This document shows, piece after piece, positions 42,851 through 51,564 of a stretch of 64,000 nt of DNA (the stretch's first letter is position 1; each line of letters begins with the position of its first letter). The position numbers and the translations under genes were made by a program. This stretch comes from Pseudomonas sp. R5-89-07 (GTDB lineage Bacteria; Pseudomonadota; Gammaproteobacteria; Pseudomonadales; Pseudomonadaceae), in assembly GCF_003851685.1 (NCBI RefSeq), contig NZ_CP027727.1, positions 2,790,001 to 2,854,000 of the forward strand. The letters run 5' to 3'. The notes under the pieces were generated by a model, which worked only from the letters and a program-made list of their open reading frames with translations, was not told the DNA's origin and did no database searches.

Positions 42851-43390
42851 ATGGAAATAGCATGCCTGGGATGGGGATCGTTGATCTGGAAACCGGACAC
42901 ATTGCCGTTGGCTACGCAATGGTTTCAGGACGGGCCCAGTCTTCCTATTGAATTCGCTCGAGTCAGTGACGGGGCAGAACTGGCTACGGTGCTTTGCGCC
43001 AACGCGCCTCCCTGCCAGGTCCTTTGGGCCGTGCTGCGAACGCAGTCGCTCGATGAGGCGTGTCAGGCGTTGCGTAGGCGAGAGCAGATCGCTGAACACC
43101 GGCAGGATGGCATAGGTGTTTTTATGCGCAGCACTTCTGCGGTGGGAGTGCTGGCCGAGTGGGTAGTGGCTCGCCAACTGGATGCCGTGATTTGGACTGC
43201 TCTGCCGCCAAGGATCAACGATGTTGAGGGCCTGGTGCCGTCTGCCGACGATGCGGTTGCGTACTTGGCGGGCTTGAGGGGAGAGGCGCTCAACCATGCC
43301 CGCGACTACGTTAAAAACGTGCCCGCGCAGATCGATACGCTTTACCGAAAAGAGATCATTACCAGGCTTGGGTGGTCATCATGCGGGTGA
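42851..43390 (+). CDS. Hypothetical protein with GGCT-like N-terminus
   Basis: A 179-residue soluble protein. LGWGSLIWKPDTLPL at residues 6-20 resembles the YGSLLW substrate loop of gamma-glutamylcyclotransferase-like folds, followed by LPIEFARVSDG as in a small bacterial hypothetical family. A catalytic Glu cannot be assigned with confidence. AGGA eight bases upstream supports the ATG. It is flanked by a convergent TetR gene 44 bp away. Confidence 0.6.
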   Translation: MEIACLGWGSLIWKPDTLPLATQWFQDGPSLPIEFARVSDGAELATVLCANAPPCQVLWAVLRTQSLDEACQALRRREQIAEHRQDGIGVFMRSTSAVGVLAEWVVARQLDAVIWTALPPRINDVEGLVPSADDAVAYLAGLRGEALNHARDYVKNVPAQIDTLYRKEIITRLGWSSCG

Positions 43391-43434
43391 GAGCAAAGCC
43401 CGGATCGTGACCACCTGGCTGGAGGAAGTTCAGC

Positions 43435-43995
43435 TCATGACTTCGGCCTCCAGGGCGAAAGAGCCCCTTCGAAAAGTGAAACAGCTCGGTGCAGGAAACG
43501 GTTGAAGCGCGCGGCATCGCGCCGCAGCCCGGCCTGTTGACCACCAATCAGGCACAGATGGGCCATCTGCCCGATCACTTCTGCTTCGCCTGGCAAACGC
43601 ACCACGCTGCGGCATGTCCGTATCGCGAACTCCAGTCTTGTTGTATCAACCCGCTGCTGAAACTCGCCAACCAACGGATCGTGCAACGCCCAGGCCCGGA
43701 TGGACACTTCCCGCCCAGGGTGTTTTTCAGCGGCAATGCTCAAGTAGCGTTTCAAGGTTTCGCCCGCGCTACGACCCTGCGCCGCATAAGCGAGCATGCG
43801 CTGCGTGTAGTCTTCCTCCCACGCGGCCAGCAGGGTGCGGACATAGTCTTCGCGATTGCGAAAGTGGTGGTAGAACGATCCACGGGTCACGTTCAATCGT
43901 CGCGATAAACTCTCGGCGGAAACACCAATATGCCCGATTTGGTCGAGCGCCTCGAAACCTGCAGCGATCCAATGGTTACGCGTTAGTTTGCTCAC
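43435..43995 (-). CDS. TetR family transcriptional regulator
   Basis: A 186-residue repressor: HTH in residues 1-50 (GHIGVSAESLSRRLNVTRGSFYHHFRNRED, residues 21-50) and a mostly helical ligand domain. It is divergent to the DJ-1/PfpI gene across 125 bp holding a perfect 10-5-10 palindrome, so it very probably represses both itself and that gene. Confidence 0.87.
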   Translation of the reverse strand: MSKLTRNHWIAAGFEALDQIGHIGVSAESLSRRLNVTRGSFYHHFRNREDYVRTLLAAWEEDYTQRMLAYAAQGRSAGETLKRYLSIAAEKHPGREVSIRAWALHDPLVGEFQQRVDTTRLEFAIRTCRSVVRLPGEAEVIGQMAHLCLIGGQQAGLRRDAARFNRFLHRAVSLFEGALSPWRPKS

Positions 43996-44017
43996 CGCTT
44001 ATTTCGCTCCCTGTTTA

Positions 44018-44042
44018 GCGCCATACAGACTGTGTATGGCGC
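44018..44042. promoter_or_regulatory. Perfect palindrome between tetR and the DJ-1 gene, likely operator
   Basis: GCGCCATACA at 44018-44027 is the exact reverse complement of TGTATGGCGC at 44033-44042, spacer GACTG. It lies 23 bp upstream of the TetR start. Length and symmetry fit a TetR dimer site. Confidence 0.8.
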
Positions 44043-44120
44043 GCAACCGATTGATACGCTGCGAACACCAGCAAAGACGGCCATTGCGTTGCGCATGCCA
44101 GCACTTTCATGGAGTTCATC

Positions 44121-44726
44121 TTGAAGAAAATCGTTCTGGTTACGTTCGACCAATTCACCGATATCGACCTGTTCCTGATGTGGGACATTCTAGGCCGCAA
44201 TACTGAAGACTGGCACGTCCGAATAGTAGGCTCCAGCGCGATCGTGCGTTCAGCGCACGGCCTGCCTGTTTCGGTGCATGGCCCTCTTTGCGAGGCCAAT
44301 AGCGCTGACGCGGTATTGTTCGTCAGCGGTAAGCAGGGGATACCCGCTGCACTTGCCGCCCCGGACTTCCTGTCCTCGTTTGAACTTGACCCCAGGCGCC
44401 AGCGAATCGGCTCCATCTGCGCCGGCGCGTTCATTCTCGAACGGCTTGGGCTGCTCAACGGCGTGGCAACGACACACCCGGATGCACGATCGAACCTGCA
44501 AGCATTGGGAATCGAGCCCATTGACCGGCCTCTCGTATTCCAGGGGAATGTTGCAACCGCTGGCGGATGCCTTGCTGCGCTTTATCTGGTGGGATGGCTG
44601 GTTGAGTCCTGGTTCGATGTCGACAAGCGCCGCGCAACGTTGCTTCCCGTTCTGCCAGCAGGGCAGCAGCAGCTCTATGATGCCGTGATCGGGCTGAGTA
44701 TCCGCCAGGGAGACCTGGGTGGCTGA
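44121..44726 (+). CDS. DJ-1/PfpI family protein
   Basis: About 201 residues of the class I glutamine amidotransferase-like fold. KKIVLVTFDQFTDIDLFLMWD is the family opening (21 residues from residue 2), and the nucleophile elbow is GSICAGAFILERLGLL with the Cys followed by ATTHPDA. Such proteins act as isocyanide hydratases, glyoxalases or cysteine sensors. Start: TTG at 44121 has GGAG six bases upstream; ATG at 44109 has no ribosome site. Regulated most likely by the divergent TetR. Confidence 0.8.
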   Translation: MKKIVLVTFDQFTDIDLFLMWDILGRNTEDWHVRIVGSSAIVRSAHGLPVSVHGPLCEANSADAVLFVSGKQGIPAALAAPDFLSSFELDPRRQRIGSICAGAFILERLGLLNGVATTHPDARSNLQALGIEPIDRPLVFQGNVATAGGCLAALYLVGWLVESWFDVDKRRATLLPVLPAGQQQLYDAVIGLSIRQGDLGG

Positions 44727-44831
44727 ACACCCTCCAGTTAATCCATGCTCAATCAGCGAGGCCCCGGGCGTTATCCGGATGGCATCGCCAAGATCGTCTA
44801 ATTAGCAGCAGAACTCAGAAGAGACTCCCCG

Positions 44832-45374
44832 ATGCCCCGAGAATTCGAACTCGTCATGCCCGTGCCAGTGCCCTCAAGGTCCGGCATCACCCATCTTTAT
44901 AAATCGATGCACCTGGCGGACGCTTTTGCGATTCGGCTGCCTGCGGGCGCATCCCGCGATCCAGATGTGCTGGCTCGATTCATCCTTTCTCACCAGCCCT
45001 CCTGGATCGGATGGCTCATGCAAGTCCGAGACACTATCGCTGCCTGCTTTGGCCTCAAGACAGCCCGATATTTGGCATCACTGGCTCATCGGGTTGGAAT
45101 CTTCAGGGTCTACAGCACAAACCGGACCGAAATCGTATTGGGAGAGGATGACAAGCACCTTGATTTCCGGATATCGATTCTCTGTGCTGATGAGGCAGAG
45201 CCAGAAGGCAGTCGCCAACTGGTGTTTTCAACCGTGGTCCACTGCCACAATCGCTTGGGAAGGGCCTACATCTTCGTCATCGCCCCGTTTCACCGCTTGG
45301 TCGTCAAGGCGAGCCTCGTTCGTGCGGCTCGCGTCGGTTGGCCTCTGGCTACCCGTCCGCCGGCTATCCAGTGA
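44832..45374 (+). CDS. DUF2867 family protein
   Basis: A 180-residue protein with the DUF2867 order: HLADAFAIRLP, PSWIGWLMQVRDTIAACFGLK near residues 56-76, LGEDDKHLDFRISILC and FSTVVHCHNRLGRAYI with FVIAPFHRLVVKASL at the end. The family has a START-like fold and no proven function. It follows the DJ-1 gene by 105 bp on the same strand, probably separately transcribed. Confidence 0.8.
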   Translation: MPREFELVMPVPVPSRSGITHLYKSMHLADAFAIRLPAGASRDPDVLARFILSHQPSWIGWLMQVRDTIAACFGLKTARYLASLAHRVGIFRVYSTNRTEIVLGEDDKHLDFRISILCADEAEPEGSRQLVFSTVVHCHNRLGRAYIFVIAPFHRLVVKASLVRAARVGWPLATRPPAIQ

Positions 45375-45545
45375 TGCATCTCCGTCACGGACACGGTTGA
45401 AGGCTACACAAAAGTTACGGTACCCATCCGAACAGACCCACCTGTTGGCACTCGATGCCGCGATTTGAACGACAAGCCACACGACTCCAAGCAGTTGGTG
45501 GATGGCTTTTGAACTCAGATCATTTAGGCAAGGGGAGGCGTTGAA

Positions 45546-46181
45546 TCAGCTGCGGGAGCATAGAAGCTTAAAACCTGCGGCGCCAAAGACCAACGCAAGG
45601 GTGCCTTCAATCCATCGGCGCGCCCTGCGATAGCCCAGAATCATCGGCGCCGTGGAGAAAGCAATCGCATAGCCGCAGAAAATGGAAACGCTCAACACGG
45701 CACAGCCAGCCAATATGGTCACAACCGTTTCAGGCGTGGCTTGTGGCCCCAGCCCGAGTGTCATCGTTGCGATCCAGCCGAGTAAAGCCTTTGGGTTGGT
45801 AAGGTGCATAAGCAAGCCCCGCCGATAGAGAGCAACGCCCGAGACGGTTGGTGCTGCGGCCAGCGCTTTCTCGTTTTTCTCGTCAGATGTCAGAGCAGAA
45901 CGTCCCGCTTTCAGCGCTAGGAACAGCAAGTATGCCCCTCCGACTAGCTTGAGTAGCAAGAGTGCCTGTGCGAATTGGAGCAGAATGGCTGATACACCGG
46001 TAGCGGCCATTGCCCCCCAGAAAAAAGACCCGCTGATAACGCCTGCTGCCAGCATCAGCGCAGGTTTTCTACCTTGGTGCATTGCAACGCCCATGATCCG
46101 CATATTGCTGGGCCCTGGGCTGGCCGCTCCTACACTATAGGCTGTGAATACCAGCAGCAGGTGGTGCAGATCAAATGACAT
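45546..46181 (-). CDS. LysE family amino acid exporter
   Basis: A 211-residue membrane protein with six helices. SVGAASPGPSNMRIMGVAMHQGRKPALMLAAGVISG, residues 17-52, is the LysE/RhtB signature (PGP..). It probably exports an amino acid or homoserine lactone-like compound. A LysR regulator is divergent across about 230 bp and may control it. Confidence 0.87.
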   Translation of the reverse strand: MSFDLHHLLLVFTAYSVGAASPGPSNMRIMGVAMHQGRKPALMLAAGVISGSFFWGAMAATGVSAILLQFAQALLLLKLVGGAYLLFLALKAGRSALTSDEKNEKALAAAPTVSGVALYRRGLLMHLTNPKALLGWIATMTLGLGPQATPETVVTILAGCAVLSVSIFCGYAIAFSTAPMILGYRRARRWIEGTLALVFGAAGFKLLCSRS

Positions 46182-46259
46182 TTTCAGTCCCTGGAAGAAT
46201 GCATGGCAGCCAGCAGCTTAAGTGGTTCCACGGTTCAAGTCATTCTGGCAGTCGTCAAA

Positions 46260-46276
46260 AGTGAGTCATTTTCACT
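46260..46276. promoter_or_regulatory. Small palindrome between lysE and lysR
   Basis: AGTGA at 46260-46264 and TCACT at 46272-46276 flank a 7-bp spacer. Position suits a LysR site for both promoters, but the arms are short. Confidence 0.3.
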
Positions 46277-46414
46277 CGGTTTTTTTCGCCGTGGTTTTTG
46301 TTCGGTGCACATCGAGCGTCACGATGAGGTCAGAACAAAGACGCTGAGTTTAGCTCTATCATGAGCTAGCGTTCATGCATGCACTTTCCTGATAACTCGC
46401 TGGATACTGCCCTT

Positions 46415-47320
46415 ATGAGAGACCTGCCGCCCACCGCGACCTTGCGCGCATTTGAAGTTGCCACCCGGCACCTGACCTTTACGTCGGCCGCACAGGAGCT
46501 GCACGTTACTCAAAGCGCGGTCAGCCACCAGCTCAAGCACCTTGAGGCGCTGTGGGGAGTGCAGTTGTTTGAACGTGGCAAGGCGCTGCGCCTCACGGCA
46601 GCGGGGGCTGCGCTGGCGCCCATCGTGCGGGAGTTTTTTATCAGCCTGGAGGCGACGTTGGGTGATTTGCGCGAGCAAAAAGACAGGGTTCGACTCACCG
46701 TCAGCACCACCTATTCCTTCGCCCTCAAATGGCTGCTGCCGCGCTTGCCGAGTCTATCCCGTCAGCACCCCGAGCTGCTGGTCTCGCTGGACACCACGGA
46801 TAGCCTAATCCACTTCTCTCACGCCCAGGCTGATGTTGCGATCAGGCTCGGGAAGGGCAATTACCCAGGCCTGCATTCGGAGTTCTTGTTTGGGGAGCAA
46901 GTATTTCCTGTGGCCAGCCCCGAATTGCTGCGGCGCGTCGGGACACCGCAGAGCCCTGCCGAATTGTTGCATTTCCCTCTGCTGATTCGGGACGGTGCCG
47001 AGTTGGTGCCAAAGTGGGAGGTGTGGTTTCAAGCCGTCGGGCTGGTCTATTTACCACTCAGGGAAAGCTTCAGATTTGGCGATACCAATATGACAGTCGA
47101 GGCGGCTTTACTCGGTCAAGGCGTCGCGCTGGTGCGCAGCGGGCATGTGGAGAACGAAATCAGCGATGGCCGTTTGGTTCGGCTGTTCGACGTGCCGCTT
47201 CCATCGCCACTTGCCTACTACTTCGTGTGCCCAAAGGGCATCGAATCGCAGCCGCATATCGTCAGTTTTCGTCAATGGTTAGCCAGTGAGGCGAGCAAGG
47301 TACAACGAGTAGAACAGTGA
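46415..47320 (+). CDS. LysR regulator of the GcvA group
   Basis: About 301 residues. RDLPPTATLRAFEVATRHLTFTSAAQELHVTQSAVSHQLKHLE, residues 2-44, is the GcvA-type HTH; the effector domain follows with VASPELLRRVGTPQSPAEL. ATG at 46415 fits the family's usual N-terminus; an in-frame ATG at 46379 adds 12 residues. Neither has a strong ribosome site. It is divergent to the LysE exporter and followed by an EamA transporter, suggesting control of amino acid or metabolite export. Confidence 0.86.
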   Translation: MRDLPPTATLRAFEVATRHLTFTSAAQELHVTQSAVSHQLKHLEALWGVQLFERGKALRLTAAGAALAPIVREFFISLEATLGDLREQKDRVRLTVSTTYSFALKWLLPRLPSLSRQHPELLVSLDTTDSLIHFSHAQADVAIRLGKGNYPGLHSEFLFGEQVFPVASPELLRRVGTPQSPAELLHFPLLIRDGAELVPKWEVWFQAVGLVYLPLRESFRFGDTNMTVEAALLGQGVALVRSGHVENEISDGRLVRLFDVPLPSPLAYYFVCPKGIESQPHIVSFRQWLASEASKVQRVEQ

Positions 47321-47394
47321 TGCTTGAGCATTCACTCATGCTGCAATGAGGAGAATTTGCTTCAGTCAGGGCTTCGCAGTGCCTAAAGTGGCGC

Positions 47395-48222
47395 ATGCCT
47401 ATTCATCTCATCCTCCTCGTGCTTTTCGCCGCGCTCCTGCATGCCAGCTGGAATGCGTTGCTGCGCAGCGGTGCCGATCGGCTGTGGTCCATGACAGTGA
47501 TGAGCATTGCAATCGCCATCACCTGTGTCGTCGCCGCAGCGTTCATGGTGCCCCCGGCGATTGAAAGTTGGGGCTACGCAGTGCTGTCGGGGTTGCTGCA
47601 TGTGGGCTACAACCTGTTTCTGGTGCGCAGTTACCGGGTCGCAGACCTGGGGCAGATCTATCCAATTTCACGCGGATCGTCGCCTGTGCTGATTACCCTG
47701 GGCGCCGCTGTGTTTGCCGGGGAAAGCATCACGCCGGGTACGTTGCTCGGTATTGTGCTGGTGTCAGGCGGGATCATTTCGCTGGCCTTCAAAGGGCGCA
47801 GTTTGTCAGTTCCAGGCCTGCCCTATGCGCTGGGGACGGGCTGTTTTATCGCGGCCTATAGCGTGGTCGATGGCATCGGCGCCAGGTTATCCAATGCGCC
47901 GCTTGCCTACACGGTTTGGATGTGTGCCCTGTGGGGCATGCTGATGCCTGTGCTCTACATCAGCCTACGCGACACCCGCAGCCTGGTCTCCCTCCGGCCC
48001 GGAACAGTGACTGCCTTGATTGGCGGGCTGGTCTCTTTGCTCGCGTATGCAATGGTCATCTACGCCATGAACCAGGCGCCCCTGGGCGCGGTATCGGCTT
48101 TGCGCGAAACCAGCGTGCTGTTTGCGGCGTTGATCGGTTATGTGTTCCTCGGCGAGACACTCACCGCCCGCCGGATACTCGCATGCGTAGTGATCGCCAG
48201 CGGTACCTTCATCATCGGCTGA
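47395..48222 (+). CDS. EamA/DMT family transporter
   Basis: A 275-residue inner-membrane protein with ten hydrophobic helices in two EamA repeats. ALLHASWNALLRSGADRLW opens repeat 1 and FIAAYSVVDGIGARLS repeat 2; ALRETSVLFAALIGYVFLGE near the end is the DMT signature. It probably exports a small metabolite. It lies 74 bp after the LysR gene. The frameshifted AraC remnant abuts its 3' end on the other strand. Confidence 0.87.
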   Translation: MPIHLILLVLFAALLHASWNALLRSGADRLWSMTVMSIAIAITCVVAAAFMVPPAIESWGYAVLSGLLHVGYNLFLVRSYRVADLGQIYPISRGSSPVLITLGAAVFAGESITPGTLLGIVLVSGGIISLAFKGRSLSVPGLPYALGTGCFIAAYSVVDGIGARLSNAPLAYTVWMCALWGMLMPVLYISLRDTRSLVSLRPGTVTALIGGLVSLLAYAMVIYAMNQAPLGAVSALRETSVLFAALIGYVFLGETLTARRILACVVIASGTFIIG

Positions 48223-48239
48223 TACAGCCGACGATTCAG

Positions 48240-48851
48240 GAGCTATGTCAACGGTCAACGTCTCGCAGGCGCACTCCACACAGCCGCGAACGACCATGGC
48301 GGCCACCACGTCGGCCAACCGCGCGAGGATACCGGCAAAGCCGACACGAGCAGCGCTGACCTCGCGTTCCATGCTGGTCAGGATCGGCACCAGTCCGGGG
48401 TAACGCTGGCCGCCCGCATCAATCAGAATCATGCCCGGCATCAGCCGACCAGGGCCGTGGATACTGCCCAGTTCAAATTCCATGCCGCCACTGAACAAAA
48501 TAGTGTTCGGCGTGGGGAGGCTTTGGCTCCGGTATCCACCGCGCTGACGCTGTCACCGAGGGGGGGGCGCTCTCTAGATGGTCGATGTCTTGAACCGGCA
48601 TGCCGGCGTGGGAAAACAGCTGATGGGCCGCGCCACGTGCGATAAACACGGCGTTGCCGGCAGACAGCGCGCAGGTGGTGCCGTCCTCTGCATCCGCGCG
48701 ACTGGACGCGCGAGTCGGCAGTCCTCGGTTTCAGGGGCGTGTTCGCAAACGCCGACGGCCTTGGCGCCTTGCGCAACACGCAACACGACGTTGCGTCATG
48801 CTCGTATGTTCGCCGTCTGATTGCGCCTATCAGGACACTGCATGCGATCAT
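48240..48851 (-). pseudogene. Remnant of an AraC family regulator (cupin_6 domain), frameshifted and truncated
   Basis: No single frame spans the region, but adjoining frames read as one cupin_6-type AraC sensor domain: TTCALSAGNAVFIARGAAHQ and LFSHAGMPVQDIDHLESAPP in one frame, LGDSVSAVDTGAKAS in the next, then PNTILFSGGMEFELGSIHGP and REVSAARVGFAGILARLADV in the third. The first break falls in a run of eight C (48561-48568 on the plus strand reads G8). The C-terminal DNA-binding domain is missing before 48240. The ATG at 48851 overlaps the stop of the molybdopterin subunit gene, so the intact gene was probably fourth in that operon. Confidence 0.7.
48771..48796. promoter_or_regulatory. CGCAAC palindrome plus half-site, copy 1
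   Basis: GCGCAAC at 48771-48777 is followed directly by ACGCAAC-ACGAC-GTTGCGT (48778-48796), a perfect 7-5-7 inverted repeat. The same architecture occurs at 52958-52986. It falls in the 5' part of the AraC remnant, just after the molybdenum hydroxylase operon. Confidence 0.55.
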
Positions 48852-51103
48852 GCCCCTAACGCATCCTGCCAGCCACGTCGCGCCAGTGGCAGATCGAGCA
48901 AGCGCTTGCCGGTGGCATCGTTGATGGCGTTGCCCAGTGCCGCGGCCATGGGGCCCTGCACGATTTCCGCAGCCCCGAGAAACGGCTGATCCGGCTGATC
49001 AATCATGTGGACTTCGACCTGTTGCGGCACATCCACAAAGCGCATGATCGGATAGCCGCTCCAGTCGAAACTGTACATGCCATTGGCGTCATAGAGGATT
49101 CGTTCGTAAAGCGTCCAACTGGCGGACTGTACGATGCCGCCCTGAATCTGATTGAGCAGCCCGTCGGGGCTGACAATTTGCCCCACGTCGACGGCGGCGA
49201 CTACGCGATCAATCGTTACTTGCCCGGTCTGGCGCTGCACATGCAACTGCACGGCGATTGCGCAGTAACCCATGATGTTTTTATAGCGGGCAAAAGCGAA
49301 GCCGATGCCGCTGCCGGGCCCCGTTGCTTTGTGCGGCCAGCGGAACTCAGCGGCGACGCGCTCAACCACCGCCCGTGCTCGCGGATCGCTCAAGTGATTC
49401 AGGCGAAATTGCACCGGGTCGATGGTGCCCCTGGCCGCCAGTTCATCGACGCTGCTCTCGATGGCGAACACGTTGATATGGGCACCGAGCGAACGCATGG
49501 CCGAGGTCCTGAATGGCATGGTCAGCACAAAGTTCAGATCGACTTTCAGGTTGGGGATCTCATACAACGGCACAGCGTTACGGTCGCCGTCACCTTCGGG
49601 TTGGGCAATCGGGACTGACGGTGCGGGCGTGAAGGGCTTGGCCAACAGCCACGCCGGCAACAGGCGTCCGGCATTGACGATGCGCTCGTTGTGCGGCGTA
49701 CTCCAGAGTTCGTATTTCCAGTCGCGAAGACGTCCGCTGTCGTCCAGTCCCGCTTCCACTTCGGCTAGCATGGCCGAACTGTAGGGCTCCCAGAGATTTT
49801 CCTGTTCGCGCATCCATTGCACCCGTATCGGCTTGCCGGGAATGGCCATGGCAATCAGTGCGGCATCGGCGGCGGCGTCATCGGCGCCGTTGTGGCCATA
49901 GCAACCGGAGCCCTCGGCGTGGATGCAACGCACCTGAGCGACCGGCAGGCCGACCATTTCGGCGATACCCATGCGCAGCGGGTAGACACCTTGGGTATGG
50001 GTCCAGACCGTCAGTGTTCCATCCTTGAACCAGGCCACTGCGCAGGAAGGGCCGATGGAGCCGTGCATCAGGTATTGCTTGGTCACTCGGGCCTTATACG
50101 CGGGCGGCCCCGGTTGTGGGGGGGCTCCCTTGGCCGCCACCGGATAGTGCCGCGACGGCAATTGGGTGAGCAGTTGATGGATGTGTGTCGAGTCCGGCAG
50201 TGCATTGCCTGCGGTCCAGCGGGCCGTGGCGTAGCCCTCGCGCATCGCTTTGATGGCCAGCCATTCATCGGTGGCGACCACAGCGAGGTAGCTGCCGTTG
50301 CGGATCAGTTTGACGTCACCAGGGAGGTTCTTGAGGGCGGCCTCGTCAATCTCCAAGAGCTGACTGCCGCGCCGGGGAGGGCGTATCACACGGGCGTGCA
50401 GCATATCGGGCAGGCGCATGTCCTGCACATAGGCCGCGCCGCCGCTGACTTTGGCCGGGATGTCCAGCCGAGGCAGTGATTTGCCGATCAGGGTAAAGCT
50501 GCTGGCTGGCTTGAACGGGGAGCTTGTCGAGGCGAAGCGATGCAGTTGAACCCCAACTACCGCTTGTGCGTAGGTCATGCTGCGGCCTTGTGCATCGTAG
50601 ATCACCGCGTCTCGCGTGGTCAGGCTCTCGATGCCGTGCTGCCATTGGCGTGCCGCGGACTCGAGTAGCAACTGACGCACCTGGGCCGCGGCGTTGAACA
50701 GCGCAGTGCCGCTGTCGACGATGGTATGGCTGCCGGCGGTATAGCCCTCATTGGGTGTGAGCGCGGTGTCGGCAGTCAGGAAGCGGATGAGCCCAGGTGA
50801 CACTTCCAGGCGTTCGGCGGCGATCTGCAGCAGCGCGGTTTTGACGCCAGTACCCAGTTCCACTTTGCCGGTATAGACGCTGATACCATCTTTCGCATCG
50901 ATGCGGATCCAGGCGTCCAGATAGGGCGTGGCCCGCAGGCTGCCGGGCAGATCAGGCGCCAGGATGACCGTACCCAAGGTGTCCACTTCGGTATCGGCGA
51001 AGGCGCGGGGAATGCCCGGAAGCATCGCGAACCCCATCACCAGGGCTCCGTTTATCATAAAGGTGCGGCGGCTCAGGTTGACGTTTTGCGCGGGACTTCT
51101 CAT
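48848..51103 (-). CDS. Molybdopterin-binding subunit of a xanthine-dehydrogenase-family hydroxylase (IorB type)
   Basis: A 751-residue protein with a Tat signal (LSRRTFMINGALVMGFAML near residue 10). It carries the large subunit fold of periplasmic molybdenum hydroxylases such as isoquinoline 1-oxidoreductase: YTGKVELGTGVKTALLQIAA (repeat 1), GGAAYVQDMRLPDMLHARVI, GSIGPSCAVAWF, GCYGHNGADDAAADAAL and a late PFLGAAEIVQGPMAAALGNAI with the catalytic Glu region. Substrates are N-heterocycles or aldehydes. ATG at 51103 overlaps the stop of the 2Fe-2S gene (ATGA). Confidence 0.9.
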   Translation of the reverse strand: MRSPAQNVNLSRRTFMINGALVMGFAMLPGIPRAFADTEVDTLGTVILAPDLPGSLRATPYLDAWIRIDAKDGISVYTGKVELGTGVKTALLQIAAERLEVSPGLIRFLTADTALTPNEGYTAGSHTIVDSGTALFNAAAQVRQLLLESAARQWQHGIESLTTRDAVIYDAQGRSMTYAQAVVGVQLHRFASTSSPFKPASSFTLIGKSLPRLDIPAKVSGGAAYVQDMRLPDMLHARVIRPPRRGSQLLEIDEAALKNLPGDVKLIRNGSYLAVVATDEWLAIKAMREGYATARWTAGNALPDSTHIHQLLTQLPSRHYPVAAKGAPPQPGPPAYKARVTKQYLMHGSIGPSCAVAWFKDGTLTVWTHTQGVYPLRMGIAEMVGLPVAQVRCIHAEGSGCYGHNGADDAAADAALIAMAIPGKPIRVQWMREQENLWEPYSSAMLAEVEAGLDDSGRLRDWKYELWSTPHNERIVNAGRLLPAWLLAKPFTPAPSVPIAQPEGDGDRNAVPLYEIPNLKVDLNFVLTMPFRTSAMRSLGAHINVFAIESSVDELAARGTIDPVQFRLNHLSDPRARAVVERVAAEFRWPHKATGPGSGIGFAFARYKNIMGYCAIAVQLHVQRQTGQVTIDRVVAAVDVGQIVSPDGLLNQIQGGIVQSASWTLYERILYDANGMYSFDWSGYPIMRFVDVPQQVEVHMIDQPDQPFLGAAEIVQGPMAAALGNAINDATGKRLLDLPLARRGWQDALGA

Positions 51104-51564
51104 ACCTTGCCTCCTTGGGCGACAACCGATTTGATTGCCGCGAGGATTCGCACGTGGGTGCCGCAGCGGCACAAGTTGGGCGCCATATGGCGGCGGATCG
51201 TTTCATCGTCCGGATGCGGGTTGGCCTCCAACAGGGCCTGCGCCCTTACGATCATGCCCGCGATGCAATAGCCACACTGGGCGGCCTGTTCGTCGATAAA
51301 GGCTTTCTGCAACGGCCCCGGCTGGTCTTCGCTGCCCAGGCTCTCCACGGTGCGCACCGATTTGCCTGCCAGTGCGCCGCATGGCATAAGGCATGAAAAC
51401 ACCGGTTTGTCGTTCACTAACACCGTACAGGCGCCGCACTGGCCCAGGCCGCAGCCGTATTTGGCGCCATTGAGCCCTACCTGGTTGCGCAAGGCATACA
51501 GCAGGGGCATGTCGGGCGCGATGTCCAGTTCGTGAGTCCGGCCGTTGATGTCGAGTGTGATCAC
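51100..51564 (-). CDS. 2Fe-2S subunit of the molybdenum hydroxylase (IorA type)
   Basis: A 154-residue electron-transfer subunit. The plant-type cluster motif GCGLGQCGACTVLV and the second cluster motif QCGYCIAGM ... NLCRCGTH are complete. It passes electrons from molybdopterin to the cytochrome partner. The likely start is GTG at 51564 (VITLDINGR), with AGGAG about nine bases before; it overlaps the cytochrome stop by 4 nt (GTGA). An upstream in-frame start at 51618 is less likely. Confidence 0.92.
   Translation of the reverse strand: MITLDINGRTHELDIAPDMPLLYALRNQVGLNGAKYGCGLGQCGACTVLVNDKPVFSCLMPCGALAGKSVRTVESLGSEDQPGPLQKAFIDEQAAQCGYCIAGMIVRAQALLEANPHPDDETIRRHMAPNLCRCGTHVRILAAIKSVVAQGGKV

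Noticed and set aside
48561..48568. Phase-variable homopolymer controlling an intact AraC gene
   Set aside because: The run of eight is at a frame break, but at least one further break and the missing DNA-binding domain make reversible switching unlikely.
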